From NCBI GenBank assembly GCA_963730285.1, contig CAVSQY010000002.1:186001-250000 (forward strand): a stretch of DNA of 64,000 bases. The letters are read 5' to 3'. The stretch comes from JARDZU01 sp963730285. Lineage in GTDB: Bacteria > Actinomycetota > Acidimicrobiia > Spongiisociales > ZC4RG35. This document shows, piece by piece, positions 57,301-64,000 of the stretch. Position 1 is the stretch's first letter. The number at the start of each line of letters is the position of its first letter. The translations under genes were made by a program, and so were the position numbers. The notes under the pieces were generated by a model. That model was not told the origin of the DNA and made no database searches. It was given only the letters and a program-made list of their open reading frames with translations.

Positions 57301-58149
57301 TCAAAGCCCCTTTGGGTGCCAGACGGTCTTCGTCTCGGTGAAGGCGGCGATTCGGTAGGGGCTCTGCTCCGGACCGTCTTCAGCGGGTATCAGCACCCGT
57401 TTCACGTTGTGCACTGCACCCTCCTGGACACGCCTCAACTGCCCATCTTCGACGCCGGTGGCATCGATGGCGTTGACATCCATGTGATCGGCCAGCCATG
57501 GGACCAGTTCTTCACGTTGGCCGGTCAGGAGATTGATCACCCCGGCAGGGACATCGGAGGCGGCGGCGACCTCGGCAAAGCTGATGGCAACCATCGGATG
57601 CCGCTCGGAAGCGAGCACCACCGCCGTGTTGCCAGGAACCAAGACCGGGGCAAGGCTGGACACCAGCCCCAGCAGACCTGGCTCGTCCGGTGCGATCACA
57701 CCCACCACACCGGTCGGCTCGGGGGCCGAGATGTTGAAGAAGGGCCCAGCGACCGGGTTCAGGTTGCCGAGTATCTGGGCGAACTTGTCGGCCCATCCCG
57801 CATACCAGACCAACCGGTCGACCGCTCGATCGACCTCGGTGCCCGCCGTTCTGGCGGGGACACCCGCCACCGCCAACTGGTCTCTGAAAGTGTCGTGACG
57901 GTCCTCCAGGGTCTCGGCCATCCTGTAGAGGACCTGGCCTCGGTTGTATCCGGTGCGCCCGGCCCACCCCACAGCAGCCCCGCGAGCGGAGCGAACGGCG
58001 TCCCGGAGATCCTTCCTGCTGGCCCGGGCCATGCGGGCCAGCACGTTTCCGCCTGCATCGGTCGCAGGGAAGGTCCGACCTGACTCCGAACGAGGGAAAG
58101 CACCGCCGATGTAGAGCTTGTAGGTCTTTCTCACATCGAGCCGACTCAT
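57301..58149 (-). CDS. Truncated aldehyde dehydrogenase-like protein without catalytic domain
   Basis: This 282-residue protein covers the NAD-binding part of the ALDH fold only (YKLYIGGAFPRSESGRTF, RMAETLEDRHDTFRDQL, SSLAPVLVPGNTAVVLASER). It contains no cysteine at all, so the catalytic nucleophile is missing, and it ends where the catalytic domain would begin. Its start overlaps the preceding ALDH stop by 4 bp, so they are made together. It may be a non-catalytic subunit of that enzyme; such ALDH pairs next to deoC occur in other Actinobacteria (from memory). A simple truncation is less likely given the clean operon fit. Confidence 0.78.
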   Translation of the reverse strand: MSRLDVRKTYKLYIGGAFPRSESGRTFPATDAGGNVLARMARASRKDLRDAVRSARGAAVGWAGRTGYNRGQVLYRMAETLEDRHDTFRDQLAVAGVPARTAGTEVDRAVDRLVWYAGWADKFAQILGNLNPVAGPFFNISAPEPTGVVGVIAPDEPGLLGLVSSLAPVLVPGNTAVVLASERHPMVAISFAEVAAASDVPAGVINLLTGQREELVPWLADHMDVNAIDATGVEDGQLRRVQEGAVHNVKRVLIPAEDGPEQSPYRIAAFTETKTVWHPKGL

Positions 58150-59625
58150 CCCTCGCTCCAATCGAGATAGGAGAGCAGGCCGTGGCGACCGCCTTCCCGG
58201 CCAAACCCGGACTCCTTGTAGCCACCAAAGGGCGACGTGGGGTCGAACTTGTTGTATGTGTTGGCCCAGACCACCCCGGCCCTCAGCTGATCTGCCATCC
58301 AAAGAATCCTGGATCCCTTTGTCGTCCACACACCGGCCGACAGCCCGTATGGGGTGTTGTTCGCCTTCTCCACCGCCTCCTCGGGCGTCCGGAACGACAG
58401 AATGGAGAGGACCGGCCCGAAGATCTCCTCCTGAGCGATTCGATGGGATTGGGCGACATTGGTGAAGAGGGTCGGCTTGAAGAAGAAGCCACGGTCGGGG
58501 AGGACGCAATCAGGTTGGAACATCTCGGCGCCCTCACTCACACCTGAGTCGACCAGCTCGTTGATCTTGTCCAGTTGCTCTCGGCTGTTGATCGCCCCGA
58601 CATCGGTGTTCTTGTCCATCGGATCCCCGACACGAAGGGTTGCCAATCGGCGCTTGAGCATGGCAACGAAGCGATCGTGAACGCTCTCCTGGACCAGGAG
58701 ACGGCTCCCGGCGCAACAAACATGGCCCTGGTTGAAGAAAATGCCGTTGATGACGCCCTCCACCGCCTGATCGAGCGGTGCGTCCTCGAAGATGACGTGA
58801 GCTGCTTTGCCGCCCAACTCGAGGGTGAGTTTCTTCCGCGTCCCGGCCAGCTGGCTCTGGATGAGCTTGCCCACTGCTGTGGAGCCGGTGAAGGCCACCT
58901 TGTCCACGTCCTCGTGGGTGACCACCGCGGAGCCGGTGGCGCCCGCCCCCGTCAAGATGTTGAGGACACCCGGCGGGAGTCCCGCCTCGGTGGCGATCTG
59001 GGCGAAGGCCGAGCGCGGTGAGCGGCGTCGTCTCGGCCGGTTTGAGGACCACCGTGTTGCCGGCTGCCAGCGCCGGCGCCACCTTCCATGCCAGCATCAA
59101 CATGGGAAAGTTCCACGGGATGACCTGGCCGGCCACCCCCAGCGGTCTCGGCCTGATCCCGGGGAAGGCGTATTCCAGCTTGTCGGCCCATCCGGCGTAA
59201 TAGAAGAAGTGGCCCGCGACCAGGGGAAGGTCGACATCACGAGACTCCTTGATCGGCTTTCCGCCGTCGAGGGTCTCGAGGACGGCCAACTCGCGCGAGC
59301 GCTCCTGGATCATTCGAGCGATCCGAAACACGTATTTGGCTCGCTCCGCCCCGGGCATCGGCCCCCACACCTCGGTGAAGGCAGATCTGGCGGCCCCGAC
59401 GGCCAAATCGACGTCCGCCTCCCCGGCCTCCGCCACTTCGGACAACGGCTCCTCCGTGGCCGGGTTGACCGTCGGGAAGTGCTTGCGCGACTTCGGGTCG
59501 ACGAACTCTCCGTTGATGAAGAGCCCGTAACGGTCGGCGACCTGGACGATGTCCGACGACTCGCGGGAGCTTGCGTAATCCCACTTGAGAGGTGACCGGG
59601 TCGGCTTCTCGATGTCGGTTCCCAC
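58146..59625 (-). pseudogene. Aldehyde dehydrogenase, interrupted by a single-base frameshift
   Basis: The first part reads in frame from GTG 59625 (AAGGA 6 nt upstream) through KPAETTPLTAL, then the frame is lost at about 59010. Dropping one G there gives AFAQIATEAGLPPGVLNIL, which joins the second frame ending at 58146. That frame holds the substrate/NAD segments FTGSTAVGKLIQSQLAG, the catalytic loop FFNQGHVCCAGSRLLVQE with tandem cysteines, and EEIFGPVLSIL. The full enzyme would be about 490 residues, normal for ALDH. It may be a sequencing error rather than a real pseudogene. It lies between deoC and the short ALDH-like gene. Confidence 0.85.
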
Positions 59626-59627
59626 GA

Positions 59628-60581
59628 TCAATCCTTGGTGAAATAGTCGGCTGACTGGTATCGGCCCGTCTCGAGCCACCTGATCTGCATGAGGACGTCG
59701 TTGAGGAGGGAGGAGGCGCCGAAACGAAACCAGGCGGGAGTCATCCAGTCCTCGCCGAGGGTCTCGTTGAGGACCACCAGGTACCTGATGGCGTCCTTGG
59801 AGGTGCGAATGCCCCCGGCGGGCTTCATCCCTACCATCACCCCGGTCGCATCCATGAAGTCTCGTATTGCTTCCAGCATCACCAACGTCACCGGAAGGGT
59901 TGCCGCCGGCTGAATCTTCCCGGTCGACGTCTTGATGAAGTCCGCCCCCGCCGCCATGGCCAGCATCGAAGCCCTACGCACGTTGTCCATGGTGACCAAC
60001 TCGCCGGTCTCGAGAATGACCTTCAAGTGGACATCGCCACATGCGTCCTTGACCCGGCGAACCTCGTCGAACACCTTGAAGTACTCACCCGATAGAAAGG
60101 CGCCACGATCTATCACCATGTCGACCTCGTCGGCTCCCTGTCGTATGACACGCGAGGCCTCCTCCACTTTGAGGTCGGTGTCGGCCAGGCCTGATGGGAA
60201 ATAGGTGGCGACGCTGGCCACGCGGACACCACTCCCCGCGGTCGCCTGGACCGCGTACTTCACCATGTTGGGGTAGATGCAAACCGCGGCGACAGAGGGA
60301 ATGCTGGGATCGACCGGGTCTGGGCGGATCGCCTTGGCGCACATCTGAGCCACTTTTCCTGCCGTGTCCTTTCCCTCGAGGGTGGTCAGGTCGATCATTC
60401 GGACGATCAGGTCGAGCGCCGCCCTCTTCGATTCCCGTTTGATGCTGCGCGTCGAGAGCGCTGCCACCCTTTCCTTGGCACCGACCTCGTCAACCGAAGG
60501 CACGCTGCGGAGGAACGTGCGCAAGGTAGGTGTCGTGATCCGATCAGGGAGGATCGAGCTTCGAGCAGGGGCGACGGTCAC
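59628..60581 (-). CDS. deoC: Deoxyribose-phosphate aldolase
   Basis: Cleaves 2-deoxyribose 5-phosphate to acetaldehyde and glyceraldehyde 3-phosphate in deoxynucleoside salvage. The 317-residue protein is of the long type. Schiff-base lysine region GADFIKTSTGKIQPAAT and the second lysine GMKPAGGIRTSKDAIRYL are intact, as are AAVCIYPNMVKYA and DEVDMVIDRGAFLSGEY. The downstream aldehyde dehydrogenases would oxidise the acetaldehyde produced. Its stop lies 2 bp before the ALDH start, so the genes are one operon. Confidence 0.95.
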   Translation of the reverse strand: MTVAPARSSILPDRITTPTLRTFLRSVPSVDEVGAKERVAALSTRSIKRESKRAALDLIVRMIDLTTLEGKDTAGKVAQMCAKAIRPDPVDPSIPSVAAVCIYPNMVKYAVQATAGSGVRVASVATYFPSGLADTDLKVEEASRVIRQGADEVDMVIDRGAFLSGEYFKVFDEVRRVKDACGDVHLKVILETGELVTMDNVRRASMLAMAAGADFIKTSTGKIQPAATLPVTLVMLEAIRDFMDATGVMVGMKPAGGIRTSKDAIRYLVVLNETLGEDWMTPAWFRFGASSLLNDVLMQIRWLETGRYQSADYFTKD

Positions 60582-60638
60582 TGTGAGGTCATGGTACCGG
60601 TCCCGGGCGCTTCGCCTCAGAGCGCCAGGGCTGGTCGA

Positions 60639-61718
60639 TCAGGCAGAGGGCTCGCTGAGCAACCGATAGCCCACGCTCTGGTCGAACGACATCGACATCT
60701 GAAAGCCGACGAGCTCACTCGTGGTCTCATCGGGGATCATGATGTCCATGCTGATATCGGCCCCGGCACTGACATCAGACTTTCGTACCAACCCGGCCAT
60801 GGCGTCGAACAAAGTGGTGCTGTCGGAATTGGCACCGTCGACGGTGATCAGAAACTTCAGCTGATCGACCATCTCCTGAAAGGTCGCTGCCTCTTCATCG
60901 GTGACGTCGTCAGGCATGAACGCCCCGAACAGCCCGGCGAAGAATTCGCCCAAGTCGAACTCGATCAATGACGTCGTCGAATTGCTCTCGATGACAAAGA
61001 CGTCATGGCCATCGACCTGATCGGTCCCCGTGACAGTGCTGGTGTAGCTGGTGACGATCGGCTCGGCGCCGATCCCAGGCGTTTCGATCTGGTCGCTCCA
61101 GGTATCGCCCACCGAGACTTCCTCATCGGAGAGCTTGGGGCCGAAGAATTGGCCCGGATCCAGTCCGGGTGCAGGTGCGTTCTCGAGTGAGCTGAAATCA
61201 CCGAACATCCCACCGAGAGGGTCACCCGCAGCATTGTCCTGGGGGATGATATTGCCCTTCTCGTCGACGACGATGGTGACATCGATCGGGTCGAGTGACG
61301 CGAAATCGGGGGTTTGATCCCCATCGACAGGCTCACCGTCGACCGTCCCTGTGACGCTGACATCGCTGAAATCGCCCGTGATGTGAATCTGGTAGGTCCC
61401 CGGCTCGGGCCCATCCGCGATCTCGTGGGTCAGATTCGCCGTGCCGGTGATGTCGACCGAAGCGTCGCCAGGGATATCTTCGCCCCCCATCACCGAGGGG
61501 TCTCCGGAGGTGGTGAGATCGATGTGCTGGTCGAGTGTCACCTCATAGCTCATCTGAGTCCCCGCCTCGAGGGAGTAGGAGAGCAGTACCGCTTGAGGAG
61601 CCTGAGTGGTGGTCGTTTCGGGCTCGGTCGCGGTAGTAGTGGTTTCGGTTGCGCTTCCCCCGCAGGCGGCGGCAACCAGGGCCAACACGGCGGCGAGGGA
61701 CAAGAGACGTCTGGTCAT
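60639..61718 (-). CDS. Lipoprotein of unknown function (DUF6263-like)
   Basis: The 359-residue secreted protein has signal peptide LLSLAAVLALVAAAC (lipobox AAAC), followed by a Thr-rich linker and a beta-rich domain. Segments such as YSLEAGTQMSYEVTLDQHID, VTIVVDEKGNIIPQ and VSVGDTWSDQIETPGIGAEP resemble the DUF6263 family of extracytoplasmic proteins, whose function is unknown. It lies 57 bp upstream of deoC on the same strand and is divergent from metG. Confidence 0.75.
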   Translation of the reverse strand: MTRRLLSLAAVLALVAAACGGSATETTTTATEPETTTTQAPQAVLLSYSLEAGTQMSYEVTLDQHIDLTTSGDPSVMGGEDIPGDASVDITGTANLTHEIADGPEPGTYQIHITGDFSDVSVTGTVDGEPVDGDQTPDFASLDPIDVTIVVDEKGNIIPQDNAAGDPLGGMFGDFSSLENAPAPGLDPGQFFGPKLSDEEVSVGDTWSDQIETPGIGAEPIVTSYTSTVTGTDQVDGHDVFVIESNSTTSLIEFDLGEFFAGLFGAFMPDDVTDEEAATFQEMVDQLKFLITVDGANSDSTTLFDAMAGLVRKSDVSAGADISMDIMIPDETTSELVGFQMSMSFDQSVGYRLLSEPSA

Positions 61719-61809
61719 AGATTCAGGTTATCGGCATCGAGGGGCTTTTCGTTTAGGGCAAACCGCCGGGCGCAAACCGGTTGACACCTTGGTTTACCCT
61801 CTCCCCACC

Positions 61810-63450
61810 ATGAGTCGTCGAATCCTGGTCGCAGTTGCCTGGCCATACGCCAGCGGGCCACGTCATTTGGGCCACCTGGCAGGTGCCTACCTCCCGGCCG
61901 ACATCTTTGCCCGCTATCAACGCTCGGCGGGCAACCAGGTCTTGATGGTCTCGGGATCCGACGTGCACGGCACACCGATCACGGTTCGTGCCGACCAGGA
62001 GGGCGTCGAGCCGCAAGTCATCGTGGACCGGTACCACGCCGAGTTCCTGGAAGACTGGGAAACCCTCGCTATCTCGTGGGATCTCTACACATCGACCGGG
62101 ACTGAGAATCATCACGCAGTCACTCAGGACGTCTTCTTGCGGCTACTCGAAAACGGATATCTCGAGATCGCCGAATCCGAGCAGTTCTATGACGCAGAAG
62201 CTCAGAGATTCCTACCCGACCGCTATGTCACCGGCACCTGCCCGCATTGCGGCTACGGCGAGGCGCGGGGCGACCAGTGTGAGAACTGTGGTCGGACCCT
62301 CGACCCGACCGACCTGGTCGACCCCAAGAGCAAGCTGACCGGCTCGGTTCCAGAGGAGAGGAAGACCGAGCACTTCTTCTTCCTGCTCAGCAAACTCGAG
62401 GACAGGCTGAGGGAATGGCTCGAGACGCGAGAGGGCTGGCGGAAGCATGTCAAGAATTTCGCCCTTGGCATGATCGGCGAAGGGCTCCACGACCGGGCCA
62501 TCACCCGAGACATCGAGTGGGGCGTCGAGGTGCCGGTGGACGATCTCGGGCCGGGCAAGAGGATCTATGTCTGGTTCGACGCTGTGATTGGATACCTGTC
62601 GGCCTCGAAGGAGTGGGCGGATCGGTCGGGCGAGCCGGGCGCCTGGCGCAACTGGTGGGAGGATCCCGAAGCCGAGTCCTATTACTTCGTGGGCAAGGAC
62701 AACATCACATTCCACGCAGTCTTTTGGCCGGCGATGCTCATGGGATACGGTGGTCTCGACCTGCCCACCAACGTGCCGGCAAACCAATACGTGACCTTCG
62801 GCAGTGAGAAGGCCTCGGCCAGCCGGGGGGTAGGTCGCTCCATCGGGTGGTATCTCAACCGGCTCGAGCCGGATAGCCTCCGATACGCCATCGCCTCGGT
62901 GCTTCCAGAACACAACGACACCGATCTGAGCGACGAGGAGATAATCCGACGCATCAACGAGGAGCTGGTGGCCACTTGGGGGAACCTGGTCAATCGTGTG
63001 CTGTCCATGAGCGTGCGGTACTTCGACGGATCGGTCCCGCCTCAGGGGACGCTCGCACCCGATGACGGGAGGCTGCTCGCCGCCATCGACGACACACTGC
63101 GGCAAACCGCCGAGAGCATCGAGGCCGTGGAGTTGAAAGCGGGCCTTCGTTCGGCGATCGAAGGAGCCGCGCGGGTAAATGCATACCTGAACTCAGAGGA
63201 GCCCTGGAAGGCAATCAAGGAAGACCCACACCGTGCCGGCACGGTGCTGTGGACGGCCATCCAGGCGATATCGGGCATCAGGGTCGCCCTCTCCCCCTAT
63301 CTCCCCTGGACCGCCGATCGACTCGGGCGGACGCTGGGTATTGGATCGGCGGTCAGCGGGTGGGTGCGCCCCGTTGTCGACGAAGGAACCGTATTGGGCG
63401 AGGTAATCCCTTTGTTCACCAAGTTGGAGGCCGACGCCCTCGACGAATGA
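61810..63450 (+). CDS. metG: Methionyl-tRNA synthetase
   Basis: Charges tRNA-Met. The 546-residue class I synthetase has the HIGH region as VAWPYASGPRHLGHLAGAYL and the zinc knuckle CPHCGYGEARGDQCENCG. The position of KMSKS reads KASAS (GSEKASASRGVGRS), differing at the second and fourth residues. The anticodon-binding helical domain follows (LVNRVLSMSVRYFDG), and the C-terminal EMAP-like domain is absent. ATG 61810 is chosen for the canonical start; TACCCT lies 9 nt upstream. Confidence 0.95.
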   Translation: MSRRILVAVAWPYASGPRHLGHLAGAYLPADIFARYQRSAGNQVLMVSGSDVHGTPITVRADQEGVEPQVIVDRYHAEFLEDWETLAISWDLYTSTGTENHHAVTQDVFLRLLENGYLEIAESEQFYDAEAQRFLPDRYVTGTCPHCGYGEARGDQCENCGRTLDPTDLVDPKSKLTGSVPEERKTEHFFFLLSKLEDRLREWLETREGWRKHVKNFALGMIGEGLHDRAITRDIEWGVEVPVDDLGPGKRIYVWFDAVIGYLSASKEWADRSGEPGAWRNWWEDPEAESYYFVGKDNITFHAVFWPAMLMGYGGLDLPTNVPANQYVTFGSEKASASRGVGRSIGWYLNRLEPDSLRYAIASVLPEHNDTDLSDEEIIRRINEELVATWGNLVNRVLSMSVRYFDGSVPPQGTLAPDDGRLLAAIDDTLRQTAESIEAVELKAGLRSAIEGAARVNAYLNSEEPWKAIKEDPHRAGTVLWTAIQAISGIRVALSPYLPWTADRLGRTLGIGSAVSGWVRPVVDEGTVLGEVIPLFTKLEADALDE

Positions 63451-63460
63451 GCGGACACAA

Positions 63461-63484
63461 CTGAAACCACTTGTCGGGTTTCAG
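63461..63484 (+). terminator. Possible terminator hairpin after metG
   Basis: CTGAAACC (63461-63468) and GGTTTCAG (63477-63484) form an 8-bp perfect stem with an 8-nt loop, 10 bp after the metG stop. It lacks a T-run, so a Rho-independent function is uncertain; Actinobacteria often use T-poor hairpins. Confidence 0.4.
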
Positions 63485-63543
63485 GGTCCAATCAGGGTGA
63501 AACCCCATTCCTTCAGTGGCTCAACCCAGATATCGTCGTCCAC

Positions 63544-63744
63544 GTGTCTCGGATAGCAAAGACCGTCGCCGGGTTCACCCTTCTCACTGCGGGAGCCCTC
63601 ATGCTCGTCCTCCCCGGGCCCGGGATCCTCACGATCGTCGCCGGGCTGGGCCTGTTGGGACAAGAGTACGAATGGGCGAGGCGACTCACACGCTGGGGTC
63701 GGTCCAAGCTGCCGGGCCGGTCAGGGGATCAGGACGGCGGGTAG
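63544..63744 (+). CDS. Small PGPGW-type transmembrane protein
   Basis: The 66-residue protein has two hydrophobic helices: FTLLTAGALMLVLPGPGILT and IVAGLGLLGQEYEWARRL. The Pro-Gly-Pro-Gly turn followed by a second helix and an EYEWARR segment matches the putative transmembrane PGPGW family, unknown in function. GTG 63544 is the only plausible start. The last 16 bp overlap the convergent right-edge gene. Confidence 0.8.
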   Translation: MSRIAKTVAGFTLLTAGALMLVLPGPGILTIVAGLGLLGQEYEWARRLTRWGRSKLPGRSGDQDGG

Positions 63745-64000
63745 ACACCCATCGACTGGGCCTTCTCGGTCTGCCAGAAGATGTCCGAGATCTCATCTAT
63801 TAGGGCGATCAGCTTCCGGCCATCCTCGGGGTCCACAGACTTTTTGGCATCGCCGGCCTGATGGATGGCGCGCCAGAAGAGGTCGTCCAGGTTGTCGAAT
63901 TGATCGCGATGATCAGCGGTGAAGAAATCAGCCCACAGAACCATGAGGTGGTGCTTGACGAGCTCAGCTCTCTCCTCCTTGATGGCGAGAGCGCGTGCGC
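63729..64000 (-). CDS. Partial unrecognised protein running off the right edge
   Basis: The last 90 residues of a gene whose 5' end is outside the window: the frame stays open past an internal ATG (63944) through AIKEERAELVKHHLMVLWAD to position 64000. The visible part is helical and acidic (QFDNLDDLFWRAIHQAGDAK, LIALIDEISDIFWQTEK) and ends VYPPS. No family is recognised. A start at 63944 is possible but the upstream residues look coding. Confidence 0.6.
   Translation of the reverse strand, partial: ARALAIKEERAELVKHHLMVLWADFFTADHRDQFDNLDDLFWRAIHQAGDAKKSVDPEDGRKLIALIDEISDIFWQTEKAQSMGVYPPS

Noticed and set aside
61781..61786. TTGACA before metG as a -35 element
   Set aside because: Only 8 bp separate it from TACCCT and no -10 lies 16-18 bp downstream, so it is probably chance.

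Overview
The window is high-GC DNA from a free-living actinobacterium, possibly in or near the class Acidimicrobiia. Pointers are the mazG-eno-ftsB-DUF501-ppx gene order downstream of mfd, a 13E12/DUF222 HNH protein, a mycothiol-type arsenate reductase, GatCAB-based tRNA amidation, and secreted proteins with long threonine tracts. Placement below phylum is inference. No phage, insertion sequence, CRISPR array or rRNA operon was seen. There is one tRNA gene, tRNA-Leu(TAA).

Layout. 1-12.7 kb: edge of a nuclease-like gene, a VanW envelope protein, the operon gatC-gatA-gatB-pyk-small ORF, dapD-dapE (lysine and peptidoglycan precursors), a DEAD-box helicase followed out of frame by an RRM domain, and a small RRM RNA-binding protein overlapped by a Cys-rich mini-ORF. 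12.7-17.5 kb: SDR oxidoreductase, 13E12 HNH protein, LtrA membrane protein and a winged-helix protein. 17.5-22.6 kb: ligA, a methyltransferase, and mnmA with its cysteine desulfurase (tRNA thiolation). 22.6-28.7 kb: SRPBCC protein, enoyl-CoA hydratase, a GNAT/acyl-CoA synthetase fusion, and a two-gene arsenate-reductase locus behind a large palindromic operator. 28.6-42.0 kb: a long minus-strand housekeeping run, rplY-pth-glpK-pgsA-epimerase-mfd-PPIase-mazG-eno-ftsB-DUF501-ppx-tRNA-Leu. 42.1-49.2 kb: mixed metabolic genes (6-phosphogluconolactonase, two alpha/beta hydrolases, AlkA-like glycosylase, nitroreductase, molybdopterin oxidoreductase). 49.2-57.3 kb: an accessory catabolic island with an APC permease, two P450s, a class I amidotransferase, a ferredoxin and a glutamine-synthetase-like ligase. 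57.3-64 kb: a deoC/aldehyde dehydrogenase cluster, a lipoprotein, metG and two small genes at the right edge.

Most notable points. (1) The P450/ferredoxin/GS-like/GATase/APC island looks like an amine-utilisation system that combines gamma-glutamylation with P450 chemistry. (2) An ArsR helix-turn-helix without cysteines is fused to an arsenate-reductase-type phosphatase and sits behind a 31-bp palindrome. (3) Three places (helicase/RRM, pgsA 5' end, aldehyde dehydrogenase) look like single-base frameshifts or non-standard starts. (4) Many transcription units lack a Shine-Dalgarno sequence and carry a TAnnnT hexamer 6-9 nt before the start codon, which suggests widespread leaderless transcription.
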